The notes under the pieces are model-generated. The model was given only the letters and a program-made list of their open reading frames with translations, was not told where the DNA came from and did no database searches. A program made the translations under genes and the position numbers. Shown one piece after another: positions 15,978 to 24,721 of a DNA stretch of 64,000 nucleotides. Each line of letters starts with the position of its first letter. The first letter of the stretch is position 1. This DNA is from Oxalicibacterium solurbis (GTDB lineage: Bacteria; Pseudomonadota; Gammaproteobacteria; Burkholderiales; Burkholderiaceae_D), in the NCBI RefSeq assembly GCF_014635845.1, contig NZ_BMDP01000001.1:496001-560000 (forward strand), read 5' to 3'.

Positions 15978-16056
15978 GTGGACGGAATTATACAGAGCGC
16001 ACGCTTTCGCCGCCCCTGGCCGCCCTTTGTTCCGCATGGCTGTTTATAATGCGCGG
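15978..16056. promoter_or_regulatory. Divergent hrpA/argA promoter region, possibly leaderless on both sides
   Basis: Only 79 bases separate the two start codons. On the minus strand TATAAT (15987-15992 read in reverse) lies 9 bases before the hrpA ATG. On the plus strand TATAAT (16045-16050) lies 6 bases before the argA ATG at 16057. Transcription would start at or next to each ATG. No convincing -35 or Shine-Dalgarno is visible. Confidence 0.5.
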
Positions 16057-17367
16057 ATGGAAAACGCCGAACAATTCGTCCAGTGGCTGCGCTCGGTCGC
16101 GCCCTACATCCATGCCTTCCGCGGCAAGACCTTCGTGGTCGCCTTTCCGGGCGAATTGGTCACCGCCGGCGCACTGCCGGTGCTGGCACACGATCTGTCG
16201 CTGCTGCATGCGCTTGGCATCAAGATCGTGCTGGTGCACGGCTCGCGCCCGCAGGTGGCCGAACAACTAGGGCTGCGTAACGTCGAAGGCCGTTTTCACA
16301 ATGGCGTGCGCATCACCGATACGGCCGCGCTCGAATGCGCGAAGGAAGCCGCCGGCGAACTGCGCCTCGATATCGAGGCCGCCTTCAGCCAGGGCTTGCC
16401 GAACACGCCGATGGCGCATGCGGCGATCCGCATCATCTCCGGCAACTTCGTCACCGCGCGTCCGCTCGGCGTGATCGACGGCGTCGACCACGAACTGACC
16501 GGCGTCACGCGCAAGATCGCCTACGAAACCATCCATCCGATCCTGAACGCCGGCGGCCTGGTGCTGCTGTCGCCGCTGGGCTTTTCGCCGACCGGTGAAA
16601 TCTTCAACCTGACGATGGAAGATGTGGCCGTTTCCGCCGCCACCGCGCTGCGCGCCGACAAGCTGATCTTCATCACCGAAACGCCGATGATCACCGACAA
16701 CGCCGGCACTGAAGTCCGCGAATTGTCGTCGCATCAGGCAAATGCCGTGCTCGACTACAGCTGCATCCCGGCCGATTCCGCCTTCTATCTGCAGCATGCA
16801 GTCAAGGCCTGTAACGCCGGCGTTGGCCGCGCGCACATCGTGCCGTTCTCGACCGACGGCTCGGCACTGCTGGAGCTGTTCACGCACGATGGCGTCGGCA
16901 CCATGGTCACGTTCGAAAACGTCGAAAGCCTGCGCGATGCGACCATCGAGGACGTCGGCGGCATCATCAAGCTGATCGAACCGTACGAAGCGGACGGCAC
17001 GCTGGTCAAGCGCGGCCGCGAACTGATCGAGCGCGAGATTCATCACTTCTCCGTCATCGAACACGATGGCGTGATCTTCGGCTGTGCGGCGCTCTACCCG
17101 TTCCCGAACGACGCCATGGGCGAAATGGCCTGCCTGATCGTCAATCAGGATGCGCAAACGCAGGGCGATGGCGAGCGTCTGCTGAAGCACATCGAGAATC
17201 GCGCGCGCGCCGCCGGCATGAAGAAACTGTTTGCACTGACGACGCGCACCGCGCACTGGTTCCTGAAGCGCGGTTTCGTGCCGGCAACCGTGGACGATCT
17301 GCCGAAGGACAGGCAACATATGTACAACTGGCAGCGCAAGTCGCTGGTCTTCATCAAGAAACTCTAA
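16057..17367 (+). CDS. argA: N-acetylglutamate synthase
   Basis: Catalyses the first committed step of arginine synthesis, acetyl-CoA plus glutamate to N-acetylglutamate. The 436-residue protein has an N-terminal amino-acid-kinase domain ([26 protein letters not shown], about 15-270) and a C-terminal GNAT domain ([40 protein letters not shown]). ATG 16057 gives the family N-terminus [18 protein letters not shown]; an in-frame ATG at 16036 would lie before the TATAAT box. yggX follows on the same strand 93 bases later. Confidence 0.96.
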   Translation: MENAEQFVQWLRSVAPYIHAFRGKTFVVAFPGELVTAGALPVLAHDLSLLHALGIKIVLVHGSRPQVAEQLGLRNVEGRFHNGVRITDTAALECAKEAAGELRLDIEAAFSQGLPNTPMAHAAIRIISGNFVTARPLGVIDGVDHELTGVTRKIAYETIHPILNAGGLVLLSPLGFSPTGEIFNLTMEDVAVSAATALRADKLIFITETPMITDNAGTEVRELSSHQANAVLDYSCIPADSAFYLQHAVKACNAGVGRAHIVPFSTDGSALLELFTHDGVGTMVTFENVESLRDATIEDVGGIIKLIEPYEADGTLVKRGRELIEREIHHFSVIEHDGVIFGCAALYPFPNDAMGEMACLIVNQDAQTQGDGERLLKHIENRARAAGMKKLFALTTRTAHWFLKRGFVPATVDDLPKDRQHMYNWQRKSLVFIKKL

Positions 17368-17460
17368 AAATTCCGGCCGCCGCCATCGATGTGCGTGGCG
17401 GCCTTGTTCAACAAGCCGCGCAATATGAATATGCGCCGGCCTTTTCAAGGAAACAGAAAA

Positions 17461-17732
17461 TGACTCGCATGATCCACTGCGTCAAACTCGACAAGGAAGC
17501 CGAAGGACTGGATTTCCCGCCGTATCCGGGCGAACTTGGCAAACGCATCTACGAAAGCGTCTCGAAGGAAGCCTGGGCCGGCTGGCTCAAGCACCAGACG
17601 ATGCTGGTCAACGAAAACCGCCTGAACCTGGCCGACGTGCGCGCCCGCAAATATCTGGCCGCACAGATGGAAAAACACTTCTTCGGCGAAGGCGCGGATC
17701 AGGCTGTCGGCTACGTGCCGCCGACGTATTAA
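17461..17732 (+). CDS. yggX: Probable Fe(2+)-trafficking / oxidative damage protection protein
   Basis: A 90-residue cytosolic protein with the family layout: [24 protein letters not shown], then ISKEAWAxW-like [18 protein letters not shown] and a C-terminal [15 protein letters not shown]. YggX supports iron-sulfur cluster protection and repair under oxidative stress. The N-terminal Cys is conserved. ATG 17461 follows AAGGAAACAG; the longer frame from 17391 is a chance extension. A strong terminator lies 30 bases after the stop. Confidence 0.95.
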
Positions 17733-17762
17733 GCCGTATCGGATACGCCGCATCGGCATACG

Positions 17763-17789
17763 AAAAAGCCCGCAGCGAGCGGGCTTTTT
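17763..17789. terminator. Bidirectional terminator between yggX and the carbonic anhydrase gene
   Basis: AAAAAGCCCGC (17763-17773) / GCGGGCTTTTT (17779-17789), loop AGCGA. It works for yggX on the plus strand and, by the A-run, for the convergent carbonic anhydrase gene on the minus strand. Confidence 0.9.
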
Positions 17790-17810
17790 TCATGGATGCG
17801 CGGAGGTACA

Positions 17811-18590
17811 TCAGTAGAACTTCACTTCGCCGTTCTTCACGTCCAGCATCGCGCCGACGACCTTGATCTCGTTCTTTGCCACCATTTCACGCAGCACAGG
17901 ACTCTGATCCAGCAGGTTCTGCACGGTCAGGTGCACGTTCTTTTCCGATACGGCATTGACGAAGGCATGATTGTGCGAACTGCGGTCGCTGCCGTGCACG
18001 TCCGGCGTCGCATCGACGGCAGGACGGATCTTCTTCAGCAGGCCGGTCAGATTGCCCAGCGCCACATCGTCGCAAGCACCTTTGACCGCGCCGCATGAGG
18101 TATGGCCGAGGATGACGATCAGTTTGGCACCCGCCACTTTTGCACCGTATTCCAGGCTGCCGAGAACGTCTTCATTGACGATGTTGCCCGCCACGCGCGA
18201 GCTGAAGGCATCGCCCACGCCCAGATCGAAAACCTGCGTCGGCGAAGAACGCGAATCGATGCAGCTGACGATCTGCACGAACGGGAACTGGCCGTTCTTG
18301 CCGGTCGCCGCAATCTGCGCACGATGATCGGATTGCAGCGCCTGTCCGGACACATAGCGCGCATTGCCGTCCTTCAGTAATTGCAGCGCCTGATCCGCCG
18401 TGACCTGCTGCTGCAACGGCTGCGTCATCACTGCCGGATGGACAGTCGAGGACGCTGCCGCCTGTTGCTGCTTCATCGCTTGCTGTGTCATCGGTTGCTG
18501 GGCACATGCCGCCAGCATCAACGCCATGACGCTTGTCGTTACCAATGCGCTTGCCTTGCGCATGCCTGCCGCCTTACCTGAAAACTGCAT
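17811..18590 (-). CDS. Beta-class carbonic anhydrase, predicted lipoprotein
   Basis: Interconverts CO2 and bicarbonate. Zinc ligands and partners are all present: C110 with D112-S-R114 in VSCIDSRSSPTQVF, and H163 with C166 in LGHTSCGAVKGA. Unlike cytosolic homologues it begins with a signal sequence ending in a lipobox, LMLAACAQQ (C29), then a Gln/Met/Ala-rich linker, so it should be anchored in the outer or inner membrane facing the periplasm. A strong AAGGAGA site lies before the ATG; M10 is a possible alternative. 259 residues. Confidence 0.92.
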   Translation of the reverse strand: MQFSGKAAGMRKASALVTTSVMALMLAACAQQPMTQQAMKQQQAAASSTVHPAVMTQPLQQQVTADQALQLLKDGNARYVSGQALQSDHRAQIAATGKNGQFPFVQIVSCIDSRSSPTQVFDLGVGDAFSSRVAGNIVNEDVLGSLEYGAKVAGAKLIVILGHTSCGAVKGACDDVALGNLTGLLKKIRPAVDATPDVHGSDRSSHNHAFVNAVSEKNVHLTVQNLLDQSPVLREMVAKNEIKVVGAMLDVKNGEVKFY

Positions 18591-18700
18591 ACTTTCTCCT
18601 TGTTCTTTGAAAAATTATTAAAAATGCAATTTCTTGCGCGACGAATTTTAATGTTTTTTTAACATTCGTGAAATCGCTTTTTTAAGGAAAGACCGCTCGG

Positions 18701-18728
18701 AAAAGCCTGACAACACGAAGCGTCAGGC
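18701..18728 (-). terminator. Terminator after the DUF2721 gene (minus strand)
   Basis: GCCTGAC (18705-18711) and GTCAGGC (18722-18728) form a 7-bp stem around 10 bases; AAAA at 18701-18704 becomes the T-run on the minus strand. It lies about 40 bases beyond the DUF2721 stop. Confidence 0.6.
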
Positions 18729-18766
18729 GACGCTCCGCATCGGGGGAAAACTGCCGGAGAGACAGT

Positions 18767-19213
18767 CTATTTCGGCAGGCGCACGACGGTGCGCATCGTC
18801 TGCGTGGCAAGGAAGATTTCGCGCAGCAGGTAACTGAAACTCGCCAGCAGGCTGACCATCGCCAGTACGAAGAAGGCGGCGATGTATTTCGACAGGTCGA
18901 TATTCAGCGCATCGCCGACGAACAGCGAGATGATGACCAGCGAGATCATCAGCGCACAAGCCGTCGCCAGCACGATGGCGCGGTTGATCAGATGGGAGCG
19001 GGAATACAGCGTGATCAGCTCGTCGCGATAATCGCCGGCATGCGCCTCATCCTCTTCCTTGCGGAACTTGTCCTCGAGAATGCGCGAACGATCGACGATG
19101 CGGGCGAGCCGGTTCGTCAGCACGGTCAGCGTCGTGCCGACGCCGGTCAGCAGGAACACCGGCGCGACGGACAACTGGATGATGTGGCCGATATCGTTGA
19201 GTTCGATTTGCAT
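18767..19213 (-). CDS. DUF2721 family membrane protein
   Basis: A 148-residue inner-membrane protein with an N-terminal hydrophobic segment (IQLSVAPVFLLTGVGTTLTVL), a charged cytosolic loop (RLARIVDRSRILEDKFRKEED) and two adjacent C-terminal helices (ATACALMISLVIISLFVG and YIAAFFVLAMVSLLASFSYLL). This is the DUF2721 pattern. Function unknown. ATG 19213 (MQIELNDIGHIIQL) is preferred to an upstream ATG at 19240. Confidence 0.82.
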   Translation of the reverse strand: MQIELNDIGHIIQLSVAPVFLLTGVGTTLTVLTNRLARIVDRSRILEDKFRKEEDEAHAGDYRDELITLYSRSHLINRAIVLATACALMISLVIISLFVGDALNIDLSKYIAAFFVLAMVSLLASFSYLLREIFLATQTMRTVVRLPK

Positions 19214-19363
19214 GACGTTGTGTTCTTCCCGACCGTACACGAATTGAAACGGATGAAGCCCGCCGCGGGATCGCCACGACGGTTGTCCGCATTATGCATC
19301 AGGCGACGCGGCCTGCGACGCTTTCCCGCAGCCGATCCGCATCGAATGCGACAGCGAAGAGAT

Positions 19364-20287
19364 TCAGGCGGCGGCCTGCTTCTCTGTCTGCTTCTCCATC
19401 TCGCCGCCCAGTGCAGCAACCAGGTCGGCCAGCATCTTCGCCAGCTCGCCAGTCATCAGCATCATGTCGGCATCGAAGCGTTCGTCGTCATTCTGCGAAG
19501 TCGCATCGGTGTTTTCCTTCAGCACGTCCAGCGGCGCAATGCGCTTGATCGTCAGCGATTCGGTCAGCACGAAGGAGATGCGGTCGGCCCAGGTCATCGC
19601 CAGCCGCGTGCACTGCTTGCCGGCTTCGATATGGCGACGCACGTCGTCCGCTTCCAGCGTGTGGCGCACGTAGCGCACGGTGGCCTTGCCTTCGGTATTG
19701 GAACGCAGCTCGGTATCCTGGTCGACGGTGAAGTTGTACGGCGCTTCATCCGCCAGCAGCCACGACGTCATCGCCGACATCGGCGATTGCACCACGTGCA
19801 GCGATTCCAGCGGCAGCTTGTCGATCGCCTTGAACAGCAGCTTCAGCACTTCATCGGCCTTGGCCGCGCTGCCGGCATCCACGACCAGCCAGCCGTTGAC
19901 CGGATCGATCCAGACCCAGGTCGAACGCCAGACGCTGAATGCGCGCGGCAGCAGTTCGTCAGCGACCTGCTCCTTCAGTTCCTTCATCTGGCGGCGGCCC
20001 GGCTTGAAGCCCTGCTGTTCTTCCAGTTCGGCAGCCTTGATCTTCGTCACCTGATTGACGACGCTGGACGGCAGCAGCTTCTTTTCGGTACCCAGCAACA
20101 GCAGCATCTGCTTGCCGACGGCATGCACGAGCGAACCGTTGTCGCGCGGCGAAATCCAGCCCTGGCTTTGCAGTTCGAGGCTGGAGCACGGCTGGAAGGC
20201 AAACGGCGCAAGATCCGCCTCAAGCTGCGCGGATGTGATCGGCCAATGCGACGGCAGACGGTAAACCTGGAGATTCTTGAACCACAT
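19364..20287 (-). CDS. rdgC: Recombination-associated protein RdgC
   Basis: A nucleoid-associated, ring-shaped DNA-binding protein that restrains RecA. The 307-residue length and [11 protein letters not shown] start are typical. Internal segments [21 protein letters not shown] and [22 protein letters not shown], plus the basic [24 protein letters not shown] region, match the family. ATG 20287 (MWFKN) is used instead of the ATG two codons upstream. Divergent from minC with 270 bases between. Confidence 0.95.
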   Translation of the reverse strand: MWFKNLQVYRLPSHWPITSAQLEADLAPFAFQPCSSLELQSQGWISPRDNGSLVHAVGKQMLLLLGTEKKLLPSSVVNQVTKIKAAELEEQQGFKPGRRQMKELKEQVADELLPRAFSVWRSTWVWIDPVNGWLVVDAGSAAKADEVLKLLFKAIDKLPLESLHVVQSPMSAMTSWLLADEAPYNFTVDQDTELRSNTEGKATVRYVRHTLEADDVRRHIEAGKQCTRLAMTWADRISFVLTESLTIKRIAPLDVLKENTDATSQNDDERFDADMMLMTGELAKMLADLVAALGGEMEKQTEKQAAA

Positions 20288-20557
20288 GAGCAATGTCCCG
20301 GCGAAAAAAAGCGGCTATTCTACACGCGCCGCCTGCGCCGGACGAAGGAAGAATTCGTCTTGCAGTTCCTCATGGAAAATACGCGCGGCAGCGCCGGAAA
20401 TACGACGGAAACACCTGCAAGCCGGTCGAGGGGAGCGGTTATAATACCGGCCATTCGCACTCCTGATCGCAGGCGCAGCGCGCGTTACCAGACAGAAACG
20501 GCGGCAATGCGGCATCGGAGCGGCAGACGCAACCAGCAGCAGCACTCACAGATCTAC

Positions 20558-21373
20558 ATGTCCAAAAGTTCACCCCGCAAGCCGATCGAAATCAAGATTT
20601 CCACCGTCGTCGCCGTCTCCGCGATCCTGCACGAGGCGGATCTCGCCGTGCTCGATGCAGCCATGCACGACATGACGAACGGCGATGCCGATTTCTTCGA
20701 CGACGAATTTGCCGTGATCGATGTCGGCGCGCTGGAACCCGATACCGCGATCGACTGGTCCGCCATCGCCAGCCTGCTGAAATCCTACCGGCTCAACGCC
20801 GTGGCAGTGCGCAATGCATCGCCGGAGATGGCACCGCACGTATTGGCGGCCGGCCTGAGCCTGGACGGTTCTCTGAAGCCGCGCGCCGAAGTCGCGCCTG
20901 CTTCCATTCAGCCCGAGCAGGCAGAAATCGATCTGGAACCGGTCGCCGATTCGGTCGCCACGCAAGCGGCCGCGCCGGTCGAAACCACCGCACCGGCTAT
21001 CGCATCAGCCGCTGCACCTGCCGCGCCTGCCGTTACGAACCGCACGATGATCGTCGATACGCCGGTACGTGCCGGCCAGCGCATCTATGCACGCGGCGCC
21101 GACCTGATCATCACAGCCGCCGTCAACAACGGTGCCGAAGTCATCGCCGACGGCAGCATCCACATTTACGCACCGCTGCGCGGCCGCGCGCTGGCCGGCG
21201 CCAACGGCGACACCGACGCGCGCATCTTCACGCTCAGCATGGAAGCGGAACTGGTTTCCATCGCCGGCATGTACCGCACCTTCGAGAATGGTTCGGAGCG
21301 CGCGCAGCAGCCAACCCAAATCCGTCTGATCGGCGACCGCATCGACATGCAGCCGATCAAGGCATCCGCATAA
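20558..21373 (+). CDS. minC: Septum-site-determining protein MinC
   Basis: Inhibitor of FtsZ polymer formation at the cell poles. The 271-residue protein has an N-terminal FtsZ-interacting domain (about 1-115, KPIEIKISTVVAVSAILHE), an Ala/Pro/Glu-rich linker (about 115-165) and the C-terminal beta-helix (RTMIVDTPVRAGQRIYARGADLIITAAVNNGAEVIADGSIHIY by parts) that binds MinD. First of minCDE, 40 bases from minD. ATG 20558 is used. The frame stays open far upstream but has no homology-like content there. A TATAAT at 20440-20445 could be its -10. Confidence 0.94.
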   Translation: MSKSSPRKPIEIKISTVVAVSAILHEADLAVLDAAMHDMTNGDADFFDDEFAVIDVGALEPDTAIDWSAIASLLKSYRLNAVAVRNASPEMAPHVLAAGLSLDGSLKPRAEVAPASIQPEQAEIDLEPVADSVATQAAAPVETTAPAIASAAAPAAPAVTNRTMIVDTPVRAGQRIYARGADLIITAAVNNGAEVIADGSIHIYAPLRGRALAGANGDTDARIFTLSMEAELVSIAGMYRTFENGSERAQQPTQIRLIGDRIDMQPIKASA

Positions 21374-21413
21374 CGCATACACACATATATCTCTTTAACG
21401 AAAGGGGCATCTT

Positions 21414-22229
21414 TTGGCAAAAATCATCGTTGTGACGTCCGGCAAGGGCGGCGTCGGCAAGACCACTTCCAGTGCGAGCTTTGCATCCGGTCTCGCGATG
21501 CGCGGCCACAAGACAGTCGTCATCGACTTCGACGTCGGCCTGCGCAATCTCGACCTGATCATGGGCTGCGAACGCCGCGTCGTGTATGACCTGATCAACG
21601 TCATCAACAAGGAAGCCACGCTGAATCAGGCGCTGATCAAGGACAAGCACTGCGACAATCTGTTCGTGCTGCCGGCCTCGCAGACGCGTGACAAGGATGC
21701 GCTGTCGGAAGAAGGCGTCGAACGCGTGCTGAACGATCTGGCCGCGATGGATTTCGAATACATCATCTGCGATTCGCCGGCCGGCATCGAGCACGGAGCC
21801 GTGATGGCGCTGACCTTCGCCGACGAAGCCGTCATCGTCACCAATCCGGAAGTGTCGTCGGTGCGCGATTCGGATCGCATCCTCGGCATCATTCAAGCCA
21901 AATCGCGCCGCGCGCTGAACGGCGGCGAACCGGTCAAGGAACATCTGCTGATCACCCGCTACGTGCCCAAGCGCGTCGAAGCCGGCGAAATGCTGTCGTA
22001 TGCCGACGTGCAGGAAATCCTGCGCATCCCGCTGATCGGCATCATCCCGGAATCGGAATCGGTGCTGCATGCCTCCAACTCCGGCAATCCGGCGATCCAT
22101 ATCGAAGGCAGCGAAGTATCCGAAGCCTACAAGGACGTCGTCTCTCGCTTCCTCGGCGAAGAGAAGCCATTGCGCTTTACCGATTACGAAAAGCCAGGCT
22201 TCCTTCAGCGTATTTTCGGAGGCAAATGA
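21414..22229 (+). CDS. minD: Septum-site-determining ATPase MinD (TTG start)
   Basis: Membrane-associated ATPase that recruits MinC and oscillates with MinE. 271 residues. The deviant Walker A is SGKGGVGKTTSS (Lys11 and Lys16), with VVIDFDVGLRNLD as Walker A'/switch I, CDSPAGIE as switch II, and a C-terminal amphipathic membrane helix ending [12 protein letters not shown]. The start codon is TTG at 21414, placed 6 bases after AAAGGGG. Stops in a 4-base ATGA overlap with minE, so the two are translationally coupled. Confidence 0.96.
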   Translation: MAKIIVVTSGKGGVGKTTSSASFASGLAMRGHKTVVIDFDVGLRNLDLIMGCERRVVYDLINVINKEATLNQALIKDKHCDNLFVLPASQTRDKDALSEEGVERVLNDLAAMDFEYIICDSPAGIEHGAVMALTFADEAVIVTNPEVSSVRDSDRILGIIQAKSRRALNGGEPVKEHLLITRYVPKRVEAGEMLSYADVQEILRIPLIGIIPESESVLHASNSGNPAIHIEGSEVSEAYKDVVSRFLGEEKPLRFTDYEKPGFLQRIFGGK

Positions 22230-22498
22230 CCATGTCGCTTCTTTCTTTTCTGTTCAACAAGGAAACCAAATCTGCCAGCGCCGCCAAGGAACGCCTGCAG
22301 ATCATCATCGCGCGCGAACGCAACGGCCGTGCCGGCCCCGACTTCCTGCCTGCACTGCACAAGGAACTGATCGGCGTGATTTCGAAGTACGTGAAGGTCA
22401 ATCCGGAAGACATCAAGATTTCCGTCAACAGCCAGGGCAATCTGGAAGTGCTGGACGTGAACGTCGTGCTGCCGGAAGACATGGAACCCGTCAAATAA
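22226..22498 (+). CDS. minE: Cell-division topological specificity factor MinE
   Basis: Stimulates the MinD ATPase and drives MinD off the membrane, placing the division site at midcell. 90 residues: N-terminal membrane-targeting MSLLSFLF, the anti-MinCD helix ([13 protein letters not shown]) and the topological domain ([21 protein letters not shown]). ATG 22226 overlaps the minD stop; a second ATG at 22232 gives the more usual MSLLSFL start. GGAGG at 22218-22222 can serve either. Confidence 0.95.
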   Translation: MTMSLLSFLFNKETKSASAAKERLQIIIARERNGRAGPDFLPALHKELIGVISKYVKVNPEDIKISVNSQGNLEVLDVNVVLPEDMEPVK

Positions 22499-22565
22499 GC
22501 ATCGCACGATGCGCTGCGGCATAAAGCGCCGCAGCGCTCGCTCAACCTCATCATCGGAGACCGCC

Positions 22566-23672
22566 ATGAAAACCAAAGCCGCCGTCGCCTGGAAAGCAGG
22601 CCAACCGCTGACGATCGAGGAAGTCGAACTCGCCGGCCCGAAGGCTGGTGAAGTGCTGGTGGAAATCAAGGCCACCGGCATCTGCCACACCGATTACTAC
22701 ACACTGTCCGGTGCCGATCCGGAAGGCATCTTCCCGGCCATCCTCGGCCATGAAGGCGCGGGCGTCGTCGTCGACGTCGGCCCGGATGTGAAGGGCCTGC
22801 GAAAAGGCGACCACGTCATCCCGCTGTACACGCCGGAATGCCGCGAATGCAAATTCTGCCTGTCGCGCAAGACCAACCTGTGCCAGAAGATCCGCTCCAC
22901 GCAAGGCCGCGGCCTGATGCCGGACGCGACGTCGCGCTTCTCGCTCGACGGCAAGCCGATCTTCCATTACATGGGCACCTCGACCTTCTCGAACTACGTG
23001 GTCGTGCCGGAGATCGCGCTGGCGAAGATCCGCGAGGACGCGCCATTCGACAAGGTTTGCTACATCGGCTGCGGCGTGACCACCGGCGTCGGTGCCGTGC
23101 TGTTCACTGCCAAGGTGGAAGCCGGCGCCAACGTCGTCGTGTTCGGCCTCGGTGGCATCGGCCTGAACGTGATCCAGGCAGCGCGCATGGTCGGTGCGGA
23201 CAAGATCATCGGCGTCGACCTGAATCCGGAACGCGAAGCGATGGCGCGCAAGTTCGGCATGACGCACTTCATCAATCCGAAGAACGTGGAGAACGTCGTC
23301 GACGCCATCGTGCAACTGACCGACGGCGGTGCCGACTACAGCTTCGAATGCATCGGCAACACGACGACGATGCGCCAGGCGCTGGAGTGCTGCCACAAGG
23401 GCTGGGGCCAGTCGATCATCATCGGCGTGGCGGAAGCCGGTGCGGAAATCAGCACGCGTCCGTTCCAGCTGGTCACCGGCCGCGAATGGAAAGGTTCGGC
23501 CTTCGGCGGCGCGCGCGGCCGCACTGACGTACCGAAGATCGTCGACTGGTACATGGAAGGCAAGCTGAACATCGACGACCTGATCACGCACACACTGAAG
23601 CTGGATCAGATCAACGAAGGCTTCGATCTGATGAAGCGCGGCGAATCGATTCGTTCGGTCGTGATCTATTGA
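22566..23672 (+). CDS. frmA: S-(hydroxymethyl)glutathione dehydrogenase / class III alcohol dehydrogenase
   Basis: Oxidises the glutathione-formaldehyde adduct with NAD, the first step of glutathione-dependent formaldehyde detoxification. 368 residues. Catalytic zinc ligands are C40, H62 and the Cys of YIGCGVTTG; structural zinc cysteines are C92, C95, C98 and C106. The Rossmann motif is FGLGGIGLN. The next gene, 61 bases later, encodes the second pathway enzyme. No formaldehyde-responsive FrmR regulator is nearby. Confidence 0.96.
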   Translation: MKTKAAVAWKAGQPLTIEEVELAGPKAGEVLVEIKATGICHTDYYTLSGADPEGIFPAILGHEGAGVVVDVGPDVKGLRKGDHVIPLYTPECRECKFCLSRKTNLCQKIRSTQGRGLMPDATSRFSLDGKPIFHYMGTSTFSNYVVVPEIALAKIREDAPFDKVCYIGCGVTTGVGAVLFTAKVEAGANVVVFGLGGIGLNVIQAARMVGADKIIGVDLNPEREAMARKFGMTHFINPKNVENVVDAIVQLTDGGADYSFECIGNTTTMRQALECCHKGWGQSIIIGVAEAGAEISTRPFQLVTGREWKGSAFGGARGRTDVPKIVDWYMEGKLNIDDLITHTLKLDQINEGFDLMKRGESIRSVVIY

Positions 23673-23733
23673 TCGCGCACCGAACGCAGACGAAAGAAAG
23701 ACAAACGAAACAAACGGAATTTGCGGGGAAGAA

Positions 23734-24576
23734 GTGGATATTGTCAGCCAGCACAAGTGCTTCAACGGCACACAGACTTTCTACAAGCACCAGTCGGTCT
23801 CGACCGGTTTGCCGATGACGTTTTCGGTGTACGAACCGCCGCAGGCAAAATCGCGCAAGGTGCCGGTGCTGTTCTATCTGGCCGGCCTGACCTGCACTGA
23901 AGAGACCTTCATGATCAAGGGCGGCGCGCAACGCTATGCGGCCGAGCACGGCATCATGCTGGTGTCGATGGATACCAGCCCGCGCCGCACCGGCATCAAG
24001 GGCGCGGCGGAAAGCTGGGACTTCGGCCACGGTGCCGGTTTCTATCTGGATGCGACGCAGCAGCCATGGGCGTCGCACTTCCGCATGGAGACCTATGTTG
24101 TCCATGAACTGCGCAACCTGATCCTGGAAAACTTCGCTGCCCTGCCCGACCGCATCGGCGTATTCGGCCACTCGATGGGCGGCCACGGCGCATTGACGCT
24201 GTCGCTGCGCCATCCGGAGATTTTCAAGTCGGTTTCCGCCTTCGCGCCGATCACCGCACCCAGCCTGTGCCCGTGGGGCCAGAAGGCGTTCTCGAACTAT
24301 CTGGGCAGCGATCAATCCACGTGGGCGCAGCATGATGCGAGCGAGCTGATGCGCGCACGCAAGACGCCGTTCCCGCAAGGCATCCTGATCGATCAGGGAT
24401 TGGAAGACGAATTCCTCGACATCCAGCTGCTGCCGCATCATTTCGAAGCCGCCTGCTGGGCAGCCGAACAGCCGCTGACGCTGCGCCGCCATTCCGGCTA
24501 CGACCACAACTACTACTTCATCTCGACCTTCATGCAGGATCACATCGCCTGGCATGCGGCGATTCTGAACAAGTAA
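23734..24576 (+). CDS. fghA: S-formylglutathione hydrolase (GTG start)
   Basis: Hydrolyses S-formylglutathione to formate and glutathione. A 280-residue alpha/beta-hydrolase of the esterase D family. The nucleophile elbow is GHSMGG with Ser147; Asp225 (QGLEDEFL) and His258 (GYDHNYYF) complete the triad, and LAGLTCTEETFMIKGGAQRYA gives the oxyanion region. The start is GTG at 23734, after GGGGAAGAA. Downstream is a strong terminator, so frmA-fghA is a two-gene unit. Confidence 0.96.
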   Translation: MDIVSQHKCFNGTQTFYKHQSVSTGLPMTFSVYEPPQAKSRKVPVLFYLAGLTCTEETFMIKGGAQRYAAEHGIMLVSMDTSPRRTGIKGAAESWDFGHGAGFYLDATQQPWASHFRMETYVVHELRNLILENFAALPDRIGVFGHSMGGHGALTLSLRHPEIFKSVSAFAPITAPSLCPWGQKAFSNYLGSDQSTWAQHDASELMRARKTPFPQGILIDQGLEDEFLDIQLLPHHFEAACWAAEQPLTLRRHSGYDHNYYFISTFMQDHIAWHAAILNK

Positions 24577-24665
24577 GCGCATAAGAAGCCGAAGAGGCCG
24601 AACCGCGCTTCGGCGTGCCGACTGCGCAAGCGATATTCGGAAGCAATATCCGGAAGCCGCAAACA

Positions 24666-24698
24666 AAAAAGGGATTCTGCATTGCAGAATCCCTTTTT
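24666..24698. terminator. Bidirectional terminator between fghA and the chemoreceptor gene
   Basis: A 15-bp perfect stem, 24666-24680 with 24684-24698, loop ATT, starting with A5 and ending with T5. It serves fghA and the convergent chemoreceptor gene. Confidence 0.95.
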
Positions 24699-24721
24699 CA
24701 CATCGAACGGTTCTTGACCGG

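Noticed and set aside
14649-16049. Long plus-strand open frame opposite hrpA
   Set aside because: Covers the helicase motifs in reverse and runs into the argA promoter; composition is that of an antisense frame.
18992-20557. Upstream extension of the minC frame to a 793-residue protein
   Set aside because: The extension is antisense to DUF2721 and rdgC; MinC has its normal length and start at 20558.
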